From an uncultured Micrococcales bacterium (lineage in GTDB: Bacteria > Actinomycetota > Actinomycetes > Actinomycetales > Microbacteriaceae), in assembly GCA_903893675.1 (NCBI GenBank), contig CAITNA010000126.1:1-31566 (forward strand): a DNA stretch of 31,566 nucleotides, written 5' to 3'. The position numbers and the translations under genes were made by a program. The notes below the pieces were generated by a model. The model worked only from the letters and a program-made list of their open reading frames with translations, did no database searches and was not told the DNA's origin. Of the stretch, positions 23,437 to 30,921 are shown one piece after another. The first letter of the stretch is position 1; every line of letters starts with the position of its first letter.

Positions 23437-23478
23437 CTCAACGGATAGAGCATCTGACTACGGATCAGAAGGTTGGGG
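23433..23478 (+). pseudogene. Partial tRNA-Arg(ACG) copy
   Basis: These 46 bases are identical to 21334-21379 (end of the acceptor through D-arm, anticodon arm and start of the T-stem). The upstream flank is the coding end of the beta-helix gene, and the downstream flank replaces the T-arm with unrelated sequence. It therefore cannot fold as a tRNA. Its TAG supplies the beta-helix stop codon. Confidence 0.9.
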
Positions 23479-23479
23479 A

Positions 23480-23521
23480 GACTCATCGCTCTATGGCGTC
23501 ATCCATCCAAGCGCACGAAAA
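23480..23521 (+). repeat. Right 42-bp imperfect direct repeat of the tRNA-Arg islet
   Basis: It matches 21452-21493 with about seven mismatches and includes CATCCAAGCGCACGAAAA unchanged. Together the two repeats bracket the beta-helix gene, about 2.03 kb apart. Confidence 0.6.
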
Positions 23522-23555
23522 GACCCAAAACTTTTCACGAGTTTGGGTCTTTTTT
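23518..23555 (+). terminator. Terminator after the partial tRNA-Arg copy
   Basis: AAAAGACCCAAA pairs with TTTGGGTCTTTT and is followed by more T residues and CATT. The right arm and tail match those of the tRNA-Arg terminator at 21406, so the copy retains the original downstream terminator. It now serves the beta-helix gene. Confidence 0.88.
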
Positions 23556-23573
23556 CATTTCTTATGCAAACCC

Positions 23574-23579
23574 TAGGAT
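23574..23579 (+). promoter_or_regulatory. Predicted -10 of the DUF2087-like gene (leaderless)
   Basis: TAGGAT lies exactly six bases before ATG 23586. The AGGAT could also be read as a weak ribosome-binding site, but the spacing matches the leaderless set. Confidence 0.45.
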
Positions 23580-23585
23580 GAACCC

Positions 23586-23801
23586 ATGCCTGAGCCAATC
23601 GCACGCCGCCTTGCAAAGCGCATGGCTCAGCTCGAGAGAGCGGCTCAGGGTTTCGAGTTTGAGACCACGTTCACCGAAGCCGAAGTAAACGACATCCTTC
23701 GCGCCTATTTCGACGACCACGTTTTCGCCAGGCGTTTGCTTTTTGAGTGGGGCTTCTTGGACAGGAAGCCCGATGGCTCTTCCTATTGGCGCTTAAAGTA
23801 G
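23586..23801 (+). CDS. Small stand-alone DUF2087-like protein
   Basis: This 71-residue cytoplasmic protein matches the DUF2087 pattern. FTEAEVNDILRAYFDDH is followed by ARRLLFEWGFLDRKPDGSSYWRL, ending almost exactly where the domain ends. In many bacteria this domain is fused to an ArsR- or HTH-type DNA-binding domain; here it stands alone. Its biochemical role is unknown; a small winged-helix-like fold is usually assumed. ATG 23586 follows TAGGAT. It is the first gene after the tRNA-Arg islet and converges with the membrane-protein gene at 23848. Confidence 0.78.
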   Translation: MPEPIARRLAKRMAQLERAAQGFEFETTFTEAEVNDILRAYFDDHVFARRLLFEWGFLDRKPDGSSYWRLK

Positions 23802-23847
23802 CGGGGCACTAATTTCCGAGGAAAGCTCTGAGCTCAACTTGCTGAGT

Positions 23848-24231
23848 CTATTTTCTGAAAAGGGCCAGCGCGTAGGCGACCGAGAACCCGAACCCAACCA
23901 ACGAGTATGCGATCGCGAACCAGTTGAGCTGGACCGGAAGCATCAGAGTTAGAACTCCAAGGCCGAAGGCGGCAACCAACATCACTTTGCCCGAGAGCAG
24001 AACTGCGCCGCGGCGCCCGCGGGTTGAAACCGAGAACATGTTGCCCGAGAGTGCGACGAGTGTGATGCCGATCATGCGCATCGCCCATTCGAGCTCAGTG
24101 GTTGAGGTAACCCCGAGCCAGCTGTTGAAGACTGCCGGCACTAGAAGCAACGCGAAGGCACTCAAACCGAAAACGATTGACCCAGTTCGCAACACCACTC
24201 GGATGCGCTTCACCGCTGTCTTTTGCCCCAT
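23848..24231 (-). CDS. Small four-helix membrane protein of unknown function
   Basis: This 127-residue protein has four hydrophobic segments (about residues 15-37, 47-65, 75-97 and 102-124) with basic loops such as STRGRRG, and ends in ALFRK. No family is recognised. ATG 24231 has a good ribosome-binding site (AGGAG five to six bases upstream). It diverges from the large secreted protein at 24323 with 91 bp between starts. Confidence 0.75.
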   Translation of the reverse strand: MGQKTAVKRIRVVLRTGSIVFGLSAFALLLVPAVFNSWLGVTSTTELEWAMRMIGITLVALSGNMFSVSTRGRRGAVLLSGKVMLVAAFGLGVLTLMLPVQLNWFAIAYSLVGFGFSVAYALALFRK

Positions 24232-24310
24232 GCCGACTCCTATTTATAACGATTCATGTGATCAGACTTACTGGCTCGCTAATCCCTTAGCCTAAGAGAC
24301 TCGCGACCCC

Positions 24311-24316
24311 TAGGCT
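24311..24316 (+). promoter_or_regulatory. Predicted -10 of the first large secreted protein (leaderless)
   Basis: TAGGCT is followed by six bases and GTG 24323, identical in hexamer and spacing to the elements before 7849 and 17421. No ribosome-binding site is present. Confidence 0.55.
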
Positions 24317-24322
24317 TGTAAA

Positions 24323-26995
24323 GTGCAGCCGAGTCAGCGAGGACTACAAACCTCGAAGAGGTTTTCAGTCCTCCTATTAGTCGCTGCCCTGTTAACTTCT
24401 GCATTCGTGATCTTCCTGCCCGGAACCGCATTTGCCACGGGCCAAACTGCGACGTGGACTCAACCGGGTGCATCCCGCCCAGCGTGGAACTATTCCGCCG
24501 ACTCCAATGGTGGCCAAGGTCCAAGCGGCAACATCTCACTTTCATCCGTGGCTTATGGAAATGGCATCTATGTCGCAGTAGGCGATGGAACAAACGGTTC
24601 TAACGTCGCCGTGCAAACAAGCCCTGATGGCATTACCTGGACTTCACAGGCCGCTGGAGTGGACTCGTATTGGACAAGCGTCACGTTTGGCAACGGCCTG
24701 TTTGTGGCCGTCGGAGTTGATCCCAACTGGACAACCGGCATTGCGATGTCAAGCTCGGATGGCGTTACCTGGACGCAGCTGACACTTCCGCAAAATGAAA
24801 TCAGTTTTACCAGCATTACTTATGGACATGGCCACTTTGTTGGCGTGGGTTACGGCCTCAGCAACGCAACCACTCAGTGGACCATTTCAAGTGCAGACGG
24901 AGTCTCGTGGTCTCTCGGCACCGGCGGTAGCGATGGCTACTGGCGAAGCATTACCTATGGAAACGGCATTTTTGTTGTGACGGGGCAGCGAGGCTCAGAT
25001 CAAGCCTTCAACAACGTGATGACAAGTAGTGACTATGGCGCCACCTGGACCCTAAGAACAACTTCTCAAGATCAACTTTGGGCAAGCGTTACCTTCGGCA
25101 ACAATTTGTTTGTCGCGGTGTCTCAATTTGGAGTCATGACGAGTCCTAACGGAATCACATGGGACGTCTCGCCGAGCATGAATAACGATGGTTGGAGTGT
25201 CGTTACCTTCGGCAACGGAAAATTTGTCATGAGTGGCTATGGCAATAACTACCAAGGCCTCTTCGCAGTGAGCAGCGATGCGCAGACTTGGATGTATCAA
25301 ACGACATCTACTCCACGCTCATGGATGGGCGCCGTCTGGGGCAGCGACAAAGTCGTCTTCGTGAATTACTACGGCAGCAAGATCTACAGCAGTCTCATTG
25401 ACTCGGTGCCGAGCTACGAAATCGTGCTCACTAATCTTGACTTCAACTCGGGGCAGCCGGTGCCTTCACACTGCGATTCATGCAGCAATGACATTTCAGC
25501 CCAGCTTCAACGCACAGACCACGCTTTGCTTGATATCCAGTCAGTAAGCGGCACCGTGGTCACCCTGACCGCAGACTTTGGCGGGATTGTTGTAGACAAC
25601 AACGGCTCACGCCAGCTTGATGGGAGTGGCCACGCTGACTTCTGGGTCCACGGCCCGGGTAACGGGTCGTCCATAGGAAGGACAGTCACCTTCCACGCCA
25701 CGGTGACCACCGGAAACTTTGCCGGACTCACCGCAAATCTAGGCGTTGCTTACGTCGCCGATGATCAATCTCCAACCGTCACTTCGGTTTCGCGCTCTGA
25801 TGGCCAGCTCGTGACAATTACAAAAGCTCCAGGGGCAAACCCAGAAATGTGGGACCTCAATATCACCGTTGACCAATCAAATGCAAATGTGGCTGGTTGC
25901 GATCTTGATTCCTCGCAACCGTTTTATATTTATCCGCAAAACGGCAGCCCATACACCGAGCAACACTTCGCCACCAACGCATGGGTGAACACGCTGACCT
26001 GGTACTCGAATGGCCCGGATGCGTGGGGACAAGGGCTCTTCCAAGACGTGGTCGGAATGCCGGAACAGTTCCTAATTCCGACTCTTGTCGACGGATGTTC
26101 ATACACGCTCACTGTCGGCGACTACCGCCAGCAGTTTGAACCGACCGCCACGACTCATCAATTTACTTACACGCTGCCTTCGCCGTCGAACTCGGATGCT
26201 TCGTTAGCCTCTGGCCAGATCAAGAACGTTGTCCTGCAGAACCTCGGCACGCCTTCGGCGACCCTTTCAAGCGTTACGCCTGCTCAGGCAACTATCCCTG
26301 CTACTGGTGCAAACTCTGCCACGGCGACGACGCTCTTCATCCCAACCCAAACCACGGCCTCAATCGACAAGGTCGTTAAATATTCTTTGGGTTCTGTTAT
26401 TTCAACCGCGACGTTCAATGCAGCAGCGGCGTTCAGTAATGAGGTTGTTGCCGACGGTGACATCTTTGTAGTCAGAGTCACTGCGCACGACGGAGAGAAA
26501 CTCTATTACCGAATCAGCACAACGGTCCCAAGTAATTCCGCACCGGTCCCGCCTGCTCCAGCTCCTCCATCTGCTCCTCCCGGGCCGACGCCTAGCCCGA
26601 CCCCAACGGCTGCGGCGCCGACGACAATGCCGGTAACCCCTCCGGCCGGAAGTGGCGATTCGCCGAAACCTCTTGATTCGCCGCTTGAGCTAAAGGTTTA
26701 CTTCTCTTCCCATTCATACGTTGTAAAGGGTGACAACCTGAAGAAACTTGAAATTCTTGCAAAGTCAATCGTGCATTTTGGCAAATCAATCACGATCACT
26801 GTCATTGGCTACACCCAGCCATCACTCGGGCGCGTCGCATCTGATTTCGTGCTTTCCAAAAGGCGTGCGGCCGCAGTAGTGAATGAACTTCATAAGCTGG
26901 GGGTCAATGCAAGCATGATTTACAAGGGAGCAGGACCTGCATCTTTAAACTCCCCATTATCACGTCATGCACAAGTAGTTGTCTCGAACAGTTAG
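24323..26995 (+). CDS. Large secreted protein: BNR-like propeller repeats, cadherin-like domain and OmpA-like C-terminus
   Basis: This 890-residue protein has a signal peptide ending AFA (about residue 38). Residues about 70-350 hold at least six repeats of the type WTSVTFGNGLFVAVG...SSDGVTWT, resembling BNR/sialidase-like propeller blades. The middle (about 360-620) is beta-rich and contains Cys pairs; CDSC occurs near 385. A cadherin-like beta-sandwich lies near 625-735 (ending EKLYYRISTTV), then a Pro-rich linker (PAPAPPSAPPGPTPSP). The last 100 residues are an OmpA-like domain: LKVYFSSHSYVVKGDNLKKL, GYTQPSLG, LSKRRAAAVVNEL. No LAXTG anchor is present, so non-covalent wall attachment is plausible. 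The start GTG 24323 is supported by TAGGCT with six-base spacing. It resembles the protein encoded at 27369-30557. Confidence 0.85.
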   Translation: MQPSQRGLQTSKRFSVLLLVAALLTSAFVIFLPGTAFATGQTATWTQPGASRPAWNYSADSNGGQGPSGNISLSSVAYGNGIYVAVGDGTNGSNVAVQTSPDGITWTSQAAGVDSYWTSVTFGNGLFVAVGVDPNWTTGIAMSSSDGVTWTQLTLPQNEISFTSITYGHGHFVGVGYGLSNATTQWTISSADGVSWSLGTGGSDGYWRSITYGNGIFVVTGQRGSDQAFNNVMTSSDYGATWTLRTTSQDQLWASVTFGNNLFVAVSQFGVMTSPNGITWDVSPSMNNDGWSVVTFGNGKFVMSGYGNNYQGLFAVSSDAQTWMYQTTSTPRSWMGAVWGSDKVVFVNYYGSKIYSSLIDSVPSYEIVLTNLDFNSGQPVPSHCDSCSNDISAQLQRTDHALLDIQSVSGTVVTLTADFGGIVVDNNGSRQLDGSGHADFWVHGPGNGSSIGRTVTFHATVTTGNFAGLTANLGVAYVADDQSPTVTSVSRSDGQLVTITKAPGANPEMWDLNITVDQSNANVAGCDLDSSQPFYIYPQNGSPYTEQHFATNAWVNTLTWYSNGPDAWGQGLFQDVVGMPEQFLIPTLVDGCSYTLTVGDYRQQFEPTATTHQFTYTLPSPSNSDASLASGQIKNVVLQNLGTPSATLSSVTPAQATIPATGANSATATTLFIPTQTTASIDKVVKYSLGSVISTATFNAAAAFSNEVVADGDIFVVRVTAHDGEKLYYRISTTVPSNSAPVPPAPAPPSAPPGPTPSPTPTAAAPTTMPVTPPAGSGDSPKPLDSPLELKVYFSSHSYVVKGDNLKKLEILAKSIVHFGKSITITVIGYTQPSLGRVASDFVLSKRRAAAVVNELHKLGVNASMIYKGAGPASLNSPLSRHAQVVVSNS

Positions 26996-27041
26996 CTCCG
27001 AAGGCGTAGACGCGCGTTAATAGGTGAACGAAAGGGTTGCG

Positions 27042-27368
27042 ATGGATTCAATTTGCACCGTGATTGCAATTTTCACTCCTAAGCCAGAGCATCGCGACGA
27101 GATTCGCGAATTGCTGCTCAAGGTGACCCCAGAAGTGCAGTCTGAACCAGGATGCGAGTTCTACACAGTCAACGAAGCCGTCGATGGGCGCCTCATTCAG
27201 ATTGAGGCATGGTCCACCCGCGAACTTTGGAAAGAGCACGACAAGCGCGAGACAGTCGCTGAGATCGTGGCGGGTATTGAAGGAAAGCTCGAACGCGAAG
27301 TCGAGGTTATCGAGCTCTACAACTTGCCTACTGGAACTTTGGGCAAGGGCACCCTCACCGGCCGCTAG
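27042..27368 (+). CDS. Antibiotic biosynthesis monooxygenase-like (ABM) domain protein
   Basis: This 108-residue cytoplasmic protein is a single ABM-fold domain of the type found in YgiN-like quinol monooxygenases. It has VIAIFTPKPEHRDEIRELL, EPGCEFYTVNE and IEAWSTRELWKEHDK, ending shortly after the last strand. These proteins are dimeric and act on quinols or related aromatics, or simply bind them; no cofactor is required in many members. The substrate is unknown. ATG 27042 was chosen because GAAAGGG lies about six bases upstream; an in-frame GTG at 27024 would include that site. It sits between the two large OmpA-like secreted proteins, and its stop abuts that of the convergent one. Confidence 0.83.
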   Translation: MDSICTVIAIFTPKPEHRDEIRELLLKVTPEVQSEPGCEFYTVNEAVDGRLIQIEAWSTRELWKEHDKRETVAEIVAGIEGKLEREVEVIELYNLPTGTLGKGTLTGR

Positions 27369-30300
27369 CTAGTTGTGCAGCAGGATCTGCACACCACGGA
27401 ACGCACTACCGACCTGCTTCGATTGCTGGGTGGCGATTCCAATCGTCAGCGGCGATTTGAGCAGCAACTTCAAGTAGGCACTTACAACCTCAGCACGCCT
27501 TTTCGAAAGCATCAGGTCGCCAGACAAGACGCTCGGACCTTGGCTGAGGCCCACAATTACTAGCGACGATGACTTCGCAATTGTCGGCAGAGCGTTGCGC
27601 AGTGCAGCTTTTAGCTTTGAAGTCAGCACAGATGAGCCAGGGGCGAACCCGCCAAAGCTCAGGTGGCTGCTAGCACCTGTAGGAGCCGCAGGGGCACCCT
27701 GGGAGCTCTTCTTGAACGTAATGGTTGAGTCATACCTGAAAGTGCCATCGGCAGACTTCATGACCAAAGTCTGCACTCCGGTCAGGCCGGTTGGCAGGGA
27801 AACTACATATTGGGTGTCACTTGCGCTCACGATGTTTGCTTTGACGCCGCCGATGTAGACCTGTTGGTTCTTGCCAAGAAGCTCACCACTGAGAGTCAAC
27901 TGGGTCGACTGAGTTGGATCGACAACGAAGGTCGACTGCCAGGTGACAGTAGTGGTGAGTTTCGGGGCGCTCGGGGTCTGCTGTTGCTGAGGTGCTGAGC
28001 CAGACTTGAACGTTGCCGCGATGTGGTGGCCGGTAGCCAAAGCCGCAAAGGTATAGGTCTTCGTCTGTCCCGAAGAGGCCACCAGGTTAGCCGTTACGTC
28101 GACTCCATCTACCTTGACTGTGTCGACCTGGTAGCCAGAAGCAGGGTTGATAGTGAAGGTTGGGGTCGATCCCGGATCGAAGGCCGACGCTGTGCTTGAG
28201 ACACTGCCGTTTTGCCCGGCACTTGCACTGACTTGGTACGAAGCACAAGGACTTGGCAGACCTGAAGTCATCAGCGTGTAGTCGCTAAAGGTTGCACCCC
28301 CGTAGTTGTAGAAGCAGGTCAAGTGTGGCCACACTGCGTCGAAGGCGCTCGAACCGACGGTGATGATCGGGCTGTAGACATACATCGAAGTCAGATGAGA
28401 TCTCTCGAATGCCCCATTGCCGATGCTCCGGACCGAAGCCGGGATAGTCAGCGAGTTCGAATCAAAATTCTCGAATGCATAAGGGTCAATTCTCTGCAAG
28501 GACTGCCCTAGGGTCAATGAAGTTAGGGGCGCATTGTAGAACGCCGAATCTCCGATTGAAACGACGGAATTTGGAATAGAGAGCGAGCTCAGGTTTGCTT
28601 GAACAAAACTAGCCATGCCAATTGTTTGCAGAGAATTGCCGAGCTGCAACTGGTCTATAGCTGACGTGGAAAATGCAAGGTCACCAATCTCAGTCACAGA
28701 ATCAGGGATCGTCAAAGTACCCGTCAAATTGGCGCCTTGGAATGCTCGTGCACCAATGAACTGCAACGAGCTAGAAAGGTGCAGGCTAGTTAAAGGAGCG
28801 TTACGAAAGGCGCTGTTGCCAACAAATTGCAATGCGTTATCTAGTGTCACCGAATCAAGCTGGGTGTCTCTAAATGCACTGTCCTCAATACGCCGCAGAC
28901 CTGAACCCAAATCCATTTGTGTTATGGCCGACCCTCGGAACGCATAAGTGTCAATTTTGACGACTGAGTTTGGAACAGTTAGTGAGGTAAACGGCGCACC
29001 TGGGAATGCATAGTCGCCAACTTCGGTGACAGACGGGTCAAGAGTGAGATGACCACTGTTGTCACCCTGACAAGTGGTGCCATTGAATGCGATTCCATTT
29101 GCTATGTCATAAGACCCCCCCGCTTCACACTGGATGGTCGTGGCACTTGGCATCGCTGAGAGGGGGTAAATCTCAATCGTTACCGAGGCGATCGACGGGG
29201 TCGAGTACTGCATGTTGCCAGGTCCATTGGTGGCAATCTCGCTTAGCACCGCGGGGTCTGTTGGATCGTAGATTTTGATTACCCAGGTTGCCCGACCAGA
29301 GCAGGTGTAATCATTAAAGATGTTATCGATTGGGGTTGAGATCGGCGCAGACTCGTAAACCGCGAACCCGACTCCACAACCCACATCGTTTATGAAGCTG
29401 GCAATTAGGTAGGTGCTCGGATACGTCGTGGTTATGTATGACAAACCAATCGGACCGTTTTCGTACATCGTTGACGCACTGGCGCTAAGGGTGCCGTTCA
29501 TCCTGCTGGTCATGATCTGGTGATCGCCACCATCCGAAGAAACGGCAACGAAGGTGCCATTACCGAAGGCCACCGAGTTCCAGTGTTGATCAGGTGAGTC
29601 GATAGAAACCCAGTTGATGCCGTTACTGCTCTGCATCACGCTGCTCGTGGTCGAGCCGCTAGTGCTGTTCGAGTTTGACGAGACCGCAACGAACTGACCG
29701 TTGCCAAAGGTAACGCTCGTCCAGTTGTTGTCAGCTGCCGAATTGCGCGATGTCCAGTTGACTCCGTCGGGGCTGGTCATGACGCGATCACCGGTGCCCG
29801 AAGATGCGACTGCTACAAACAGACCGTTTCCGTATGTGACACTGGTCCAGTTGTTGTCTGAGGCTGAGTATCGCGAGGTCCAGTTGATTCCATCGGGGCT
29901 GGTCATCACTCGATTTCCGGTGCCAGAGTTTGCAACGGCCACCAGCAAACCATTTCCGTAGGTCACGCCTTGCCAGTTCAGGTCTGCTGCCGAGTTTTGC
30001 TGAGTCCATGTGATACCAGCATCAGGGCTGGTCATTACTCGTTGACCCGTGCCCGAGCTACCAACGGCTACGAAGGTGTTGTTGTCTGTGTTGCAAGTGA
30101 CACTGTTGAAATCTTCTTGCGGTGCATTTCTAGACCACCAGCTCTGACCTGGCGGTTGAGTGCTAACGGGCGAAGTGACAGGATTGGTGGCGCTCTTTGA
30201 TACTCCAGCAAAGACGCCGTTGCAGTAAGCAACCGATGTGTAGTCGGCGCTTGACATTTCAAAGTTGGCGTCCCAGTTCACTGCATCGGCACTCTGGATC

Positions 30301-30557
30301 GCATCAATGCCACCTGGGGTGTCAAGGGCCATGGCAGCGAAATAGCCACCGCCGTAAGCAACGCTGGTTAGCGGCATGTTCGACTGGACCTGCTGGCTTT
30401 GAAGCGACCAGCCAGCTACCGGTTGTGCATTCGCCGGGGCGGTCACTGGCAGAACGGCGAGCATCGTGCCGAGCAGGGCCGCGATTGCGCCGTTAGCCAA
30501 AGTTTTTAGGGTGAATGAACCTGAGCGCATGGCAGGCTTGTGCCGTTTCGTGAACAT
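27369..30557 (-). CDS. Large secreted protein: BNR-like repeats, BspA-type LRRs, InlB-like and IPT-like domains, OmpA-like C-terminus
   Basis: This 1062-residue protein has a signal peptide ending ANA at residue 44. Residues about 58-365 carry propeller-like repeats of about 42 residues (YGNGLFVAVASSGTGDRVM, then TSPDGVNWTSR). BspA-like leucine-rich repeats fill about 505-760 (for example TIPDSVTEIGDLAF, LGNSLQTIGMASF). A bacterial/InlB-B-like repeat follows (YQVSASAGQNGSVSS to HHIAATFK), then an IPT/TIG-like domain (VYIGGVKANIV), then an OmpA-like domain in the last 95 residues (GLSQGPSV, LSKRRAEVVSAYL). ATG 30557 is preceded by CAGGAAAA. Architecture suggests a wall-associated binding protein. 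It lacks a sorting signal. It is a probable paralogue of the 24323 protein at both ends, with the LRR segment unique. Confidence 0.86.
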   Translation of the reverse strand: MFTKRHKPAMRSGSFTLKTLANGAIAALLGTMLAVLPVTAPANAQPVAGWSLQSQQVQSNMPLTSVAYGGGYFAAMALDTPGGIDAIQSADAVNWDANFEMSSADYTSVAYCNGVFAGVSKSATNPVTSPVSTQPPGQSWWSRNAPQEDFNSVTCNTDNNTFVAVGSSGTGQRVMTSPDAGITWTQQNSAADLNWQGVTYGNGLLVAVANSGTGNRVMTSPDGINWTSRYSASDNNWTSVTYGNGLFVAVASSGTGDRVMTSPDGVNWTSRNSAADNNWTSVTFGNGQFVAVSSNSNSTSGSTTSSVMQSSNGINWVSIDSPDQHWNSVAFGNGTFVAVSSDGGDHQIMTSRMNGTLSASASTMYENGPIGLSYITTTYPSTYLIASFINDVGCGVGFAVYESAPISTPIDNIFNDYTCSGRATWVIKIYDPTDPAVLSEIATNGPGNMQYSTPSIASVTIEIYPLSAMPSATTIQCEAGGSYDIANGIAFNGTTCQGDNSGHLTLDPSVTEVGDYAFPGAPFTSLTVPNSVVKIDTYAFRGSAITQMDLGSGLRRIEDSAFRDTQLDSVTLDNALQFVGNSAFRNAPLTSLHLSSSLQFIGARAFQGANLTGTLTIPDSVTEIGDLAFSTSAIDQLQLGNSLQTIGMASFVQANLSSLSIPNSVVSIGDSAFYNAPLTSLTLGQSLQRIDPYAFENFDSNSLTIPASVRSIGNGAFERSHLTSMYVYSPIITVGSSAFDAVWPHLTCFYNYGGATFSDYTLMTSGLPSPCASYQVSASAGQNGSVSSTASAFDPGSTPTFTINPASGYQVDTVKVDGVDVTANLVASSGQTKTYTFAALATGHHIAATFKSGSAPQQQQTPSAPKLTTTVTWQSTFVVDPTQSTQLTLSGELLGKNQQVYIGGVKANIVSASDTQYVVSLPTGLTGVQTLVMKSADGTFRYDSTITFKKSSQGAPAAPTGASSHLSFGGFAPGSSVLTSKLKAALRNALPTIAKSSSLVIVGLSQGPSVLSGDLMLSKRRAEVVSAYLKLLLKSPLTIGIATQQSKQVGSAFRGVQILLHN
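29690..30070 (-). repeat. Three near-identical 126/129-bp tandem coding repeats
   Basis: Inside the propeller region, GGCTGGTCAT recurs at 29771, 29897 and 30026, giving periods of 126 and 129 bp (42 and 43 codons). Flanking bases are also largely conserved. High similarity at DNA level points to recent duplication or gene conversion of propeller blades, and such tracts can change copy number. Confidence 0.75.
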
Positions 30558-30672
30558 TTTTCCTGCCGGTAGTGGTGCTGTTTCATCCCCATAGAAATGC
30601 TAGGGGGTTCAGCTGCATTGCGAAATCAGGAATTATTACCAGTTTGATTACGTTATTTACAGCGGAGGCAAC

Positions 30673-30918
30673 ATGAAAAACAACAGCTTGGCGATGGTGG
30701 CAACGATTTCGCTTGCCTTGAGCCTCGCATCCATGATCGGTTATATCGACCCAGCGGTCTGTGAAGCCAGCCAGTCACAGGGCTTCATCACCTGCACCGA
30801 AGCCGCAAACCAGCACATTTGGGCGGCAATCGGGCTGGCCACCTTCGGCATCGTGACCCTCGTGCTCGGCACCCTGCGCAACCGCAGGCTCGCCAAGAAA
30901 GCCAAAGAGGGCAAGTAA
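30673..30918 (+). CDS. Small two-helix membrane protein of unknown function
   Basis: This 81-residue protein has an N-terminal hydrophobic segment (residues 6-25) and a second one (about 50-67), joined by a loop with two Cys (VCEASQSQGFITC) that may form an extracytoplasmic disulfide. The C-terminus is basic (LRNRRLAKKAKEGK). No family is recognised. A strong ribosome-binding site (GGAGG) lies seven bases before ATG 30673. The photolyase gene starts three bases after its stop, so the two are probably cotranscribed. Confidence 0.75.
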   Translation: MKNNSLAMVATISLALSLASMIGYIDPAVCEASQSQGFITCTEAANQHIWAAIGLATFGIVTLVLGTLRNRRLAKKAKEGK

Positions 30919-30921
30919 CCC

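Noticed and set aside
23433..23510. Second functional tRNA-Arg gene
   Set aside because: D- and anticodon arms are intact, but the 5' acceptor strand is replaced by coding sequence and the T-arm is missing, so no tRNA fold is possible.
29690..30070. CRISPR-like or non-coding tandem repeat array
   Set aside because: The 126/129-bp units are in frame and encode regular propeller blades; there are no short palindromic repeats with unique spacers.
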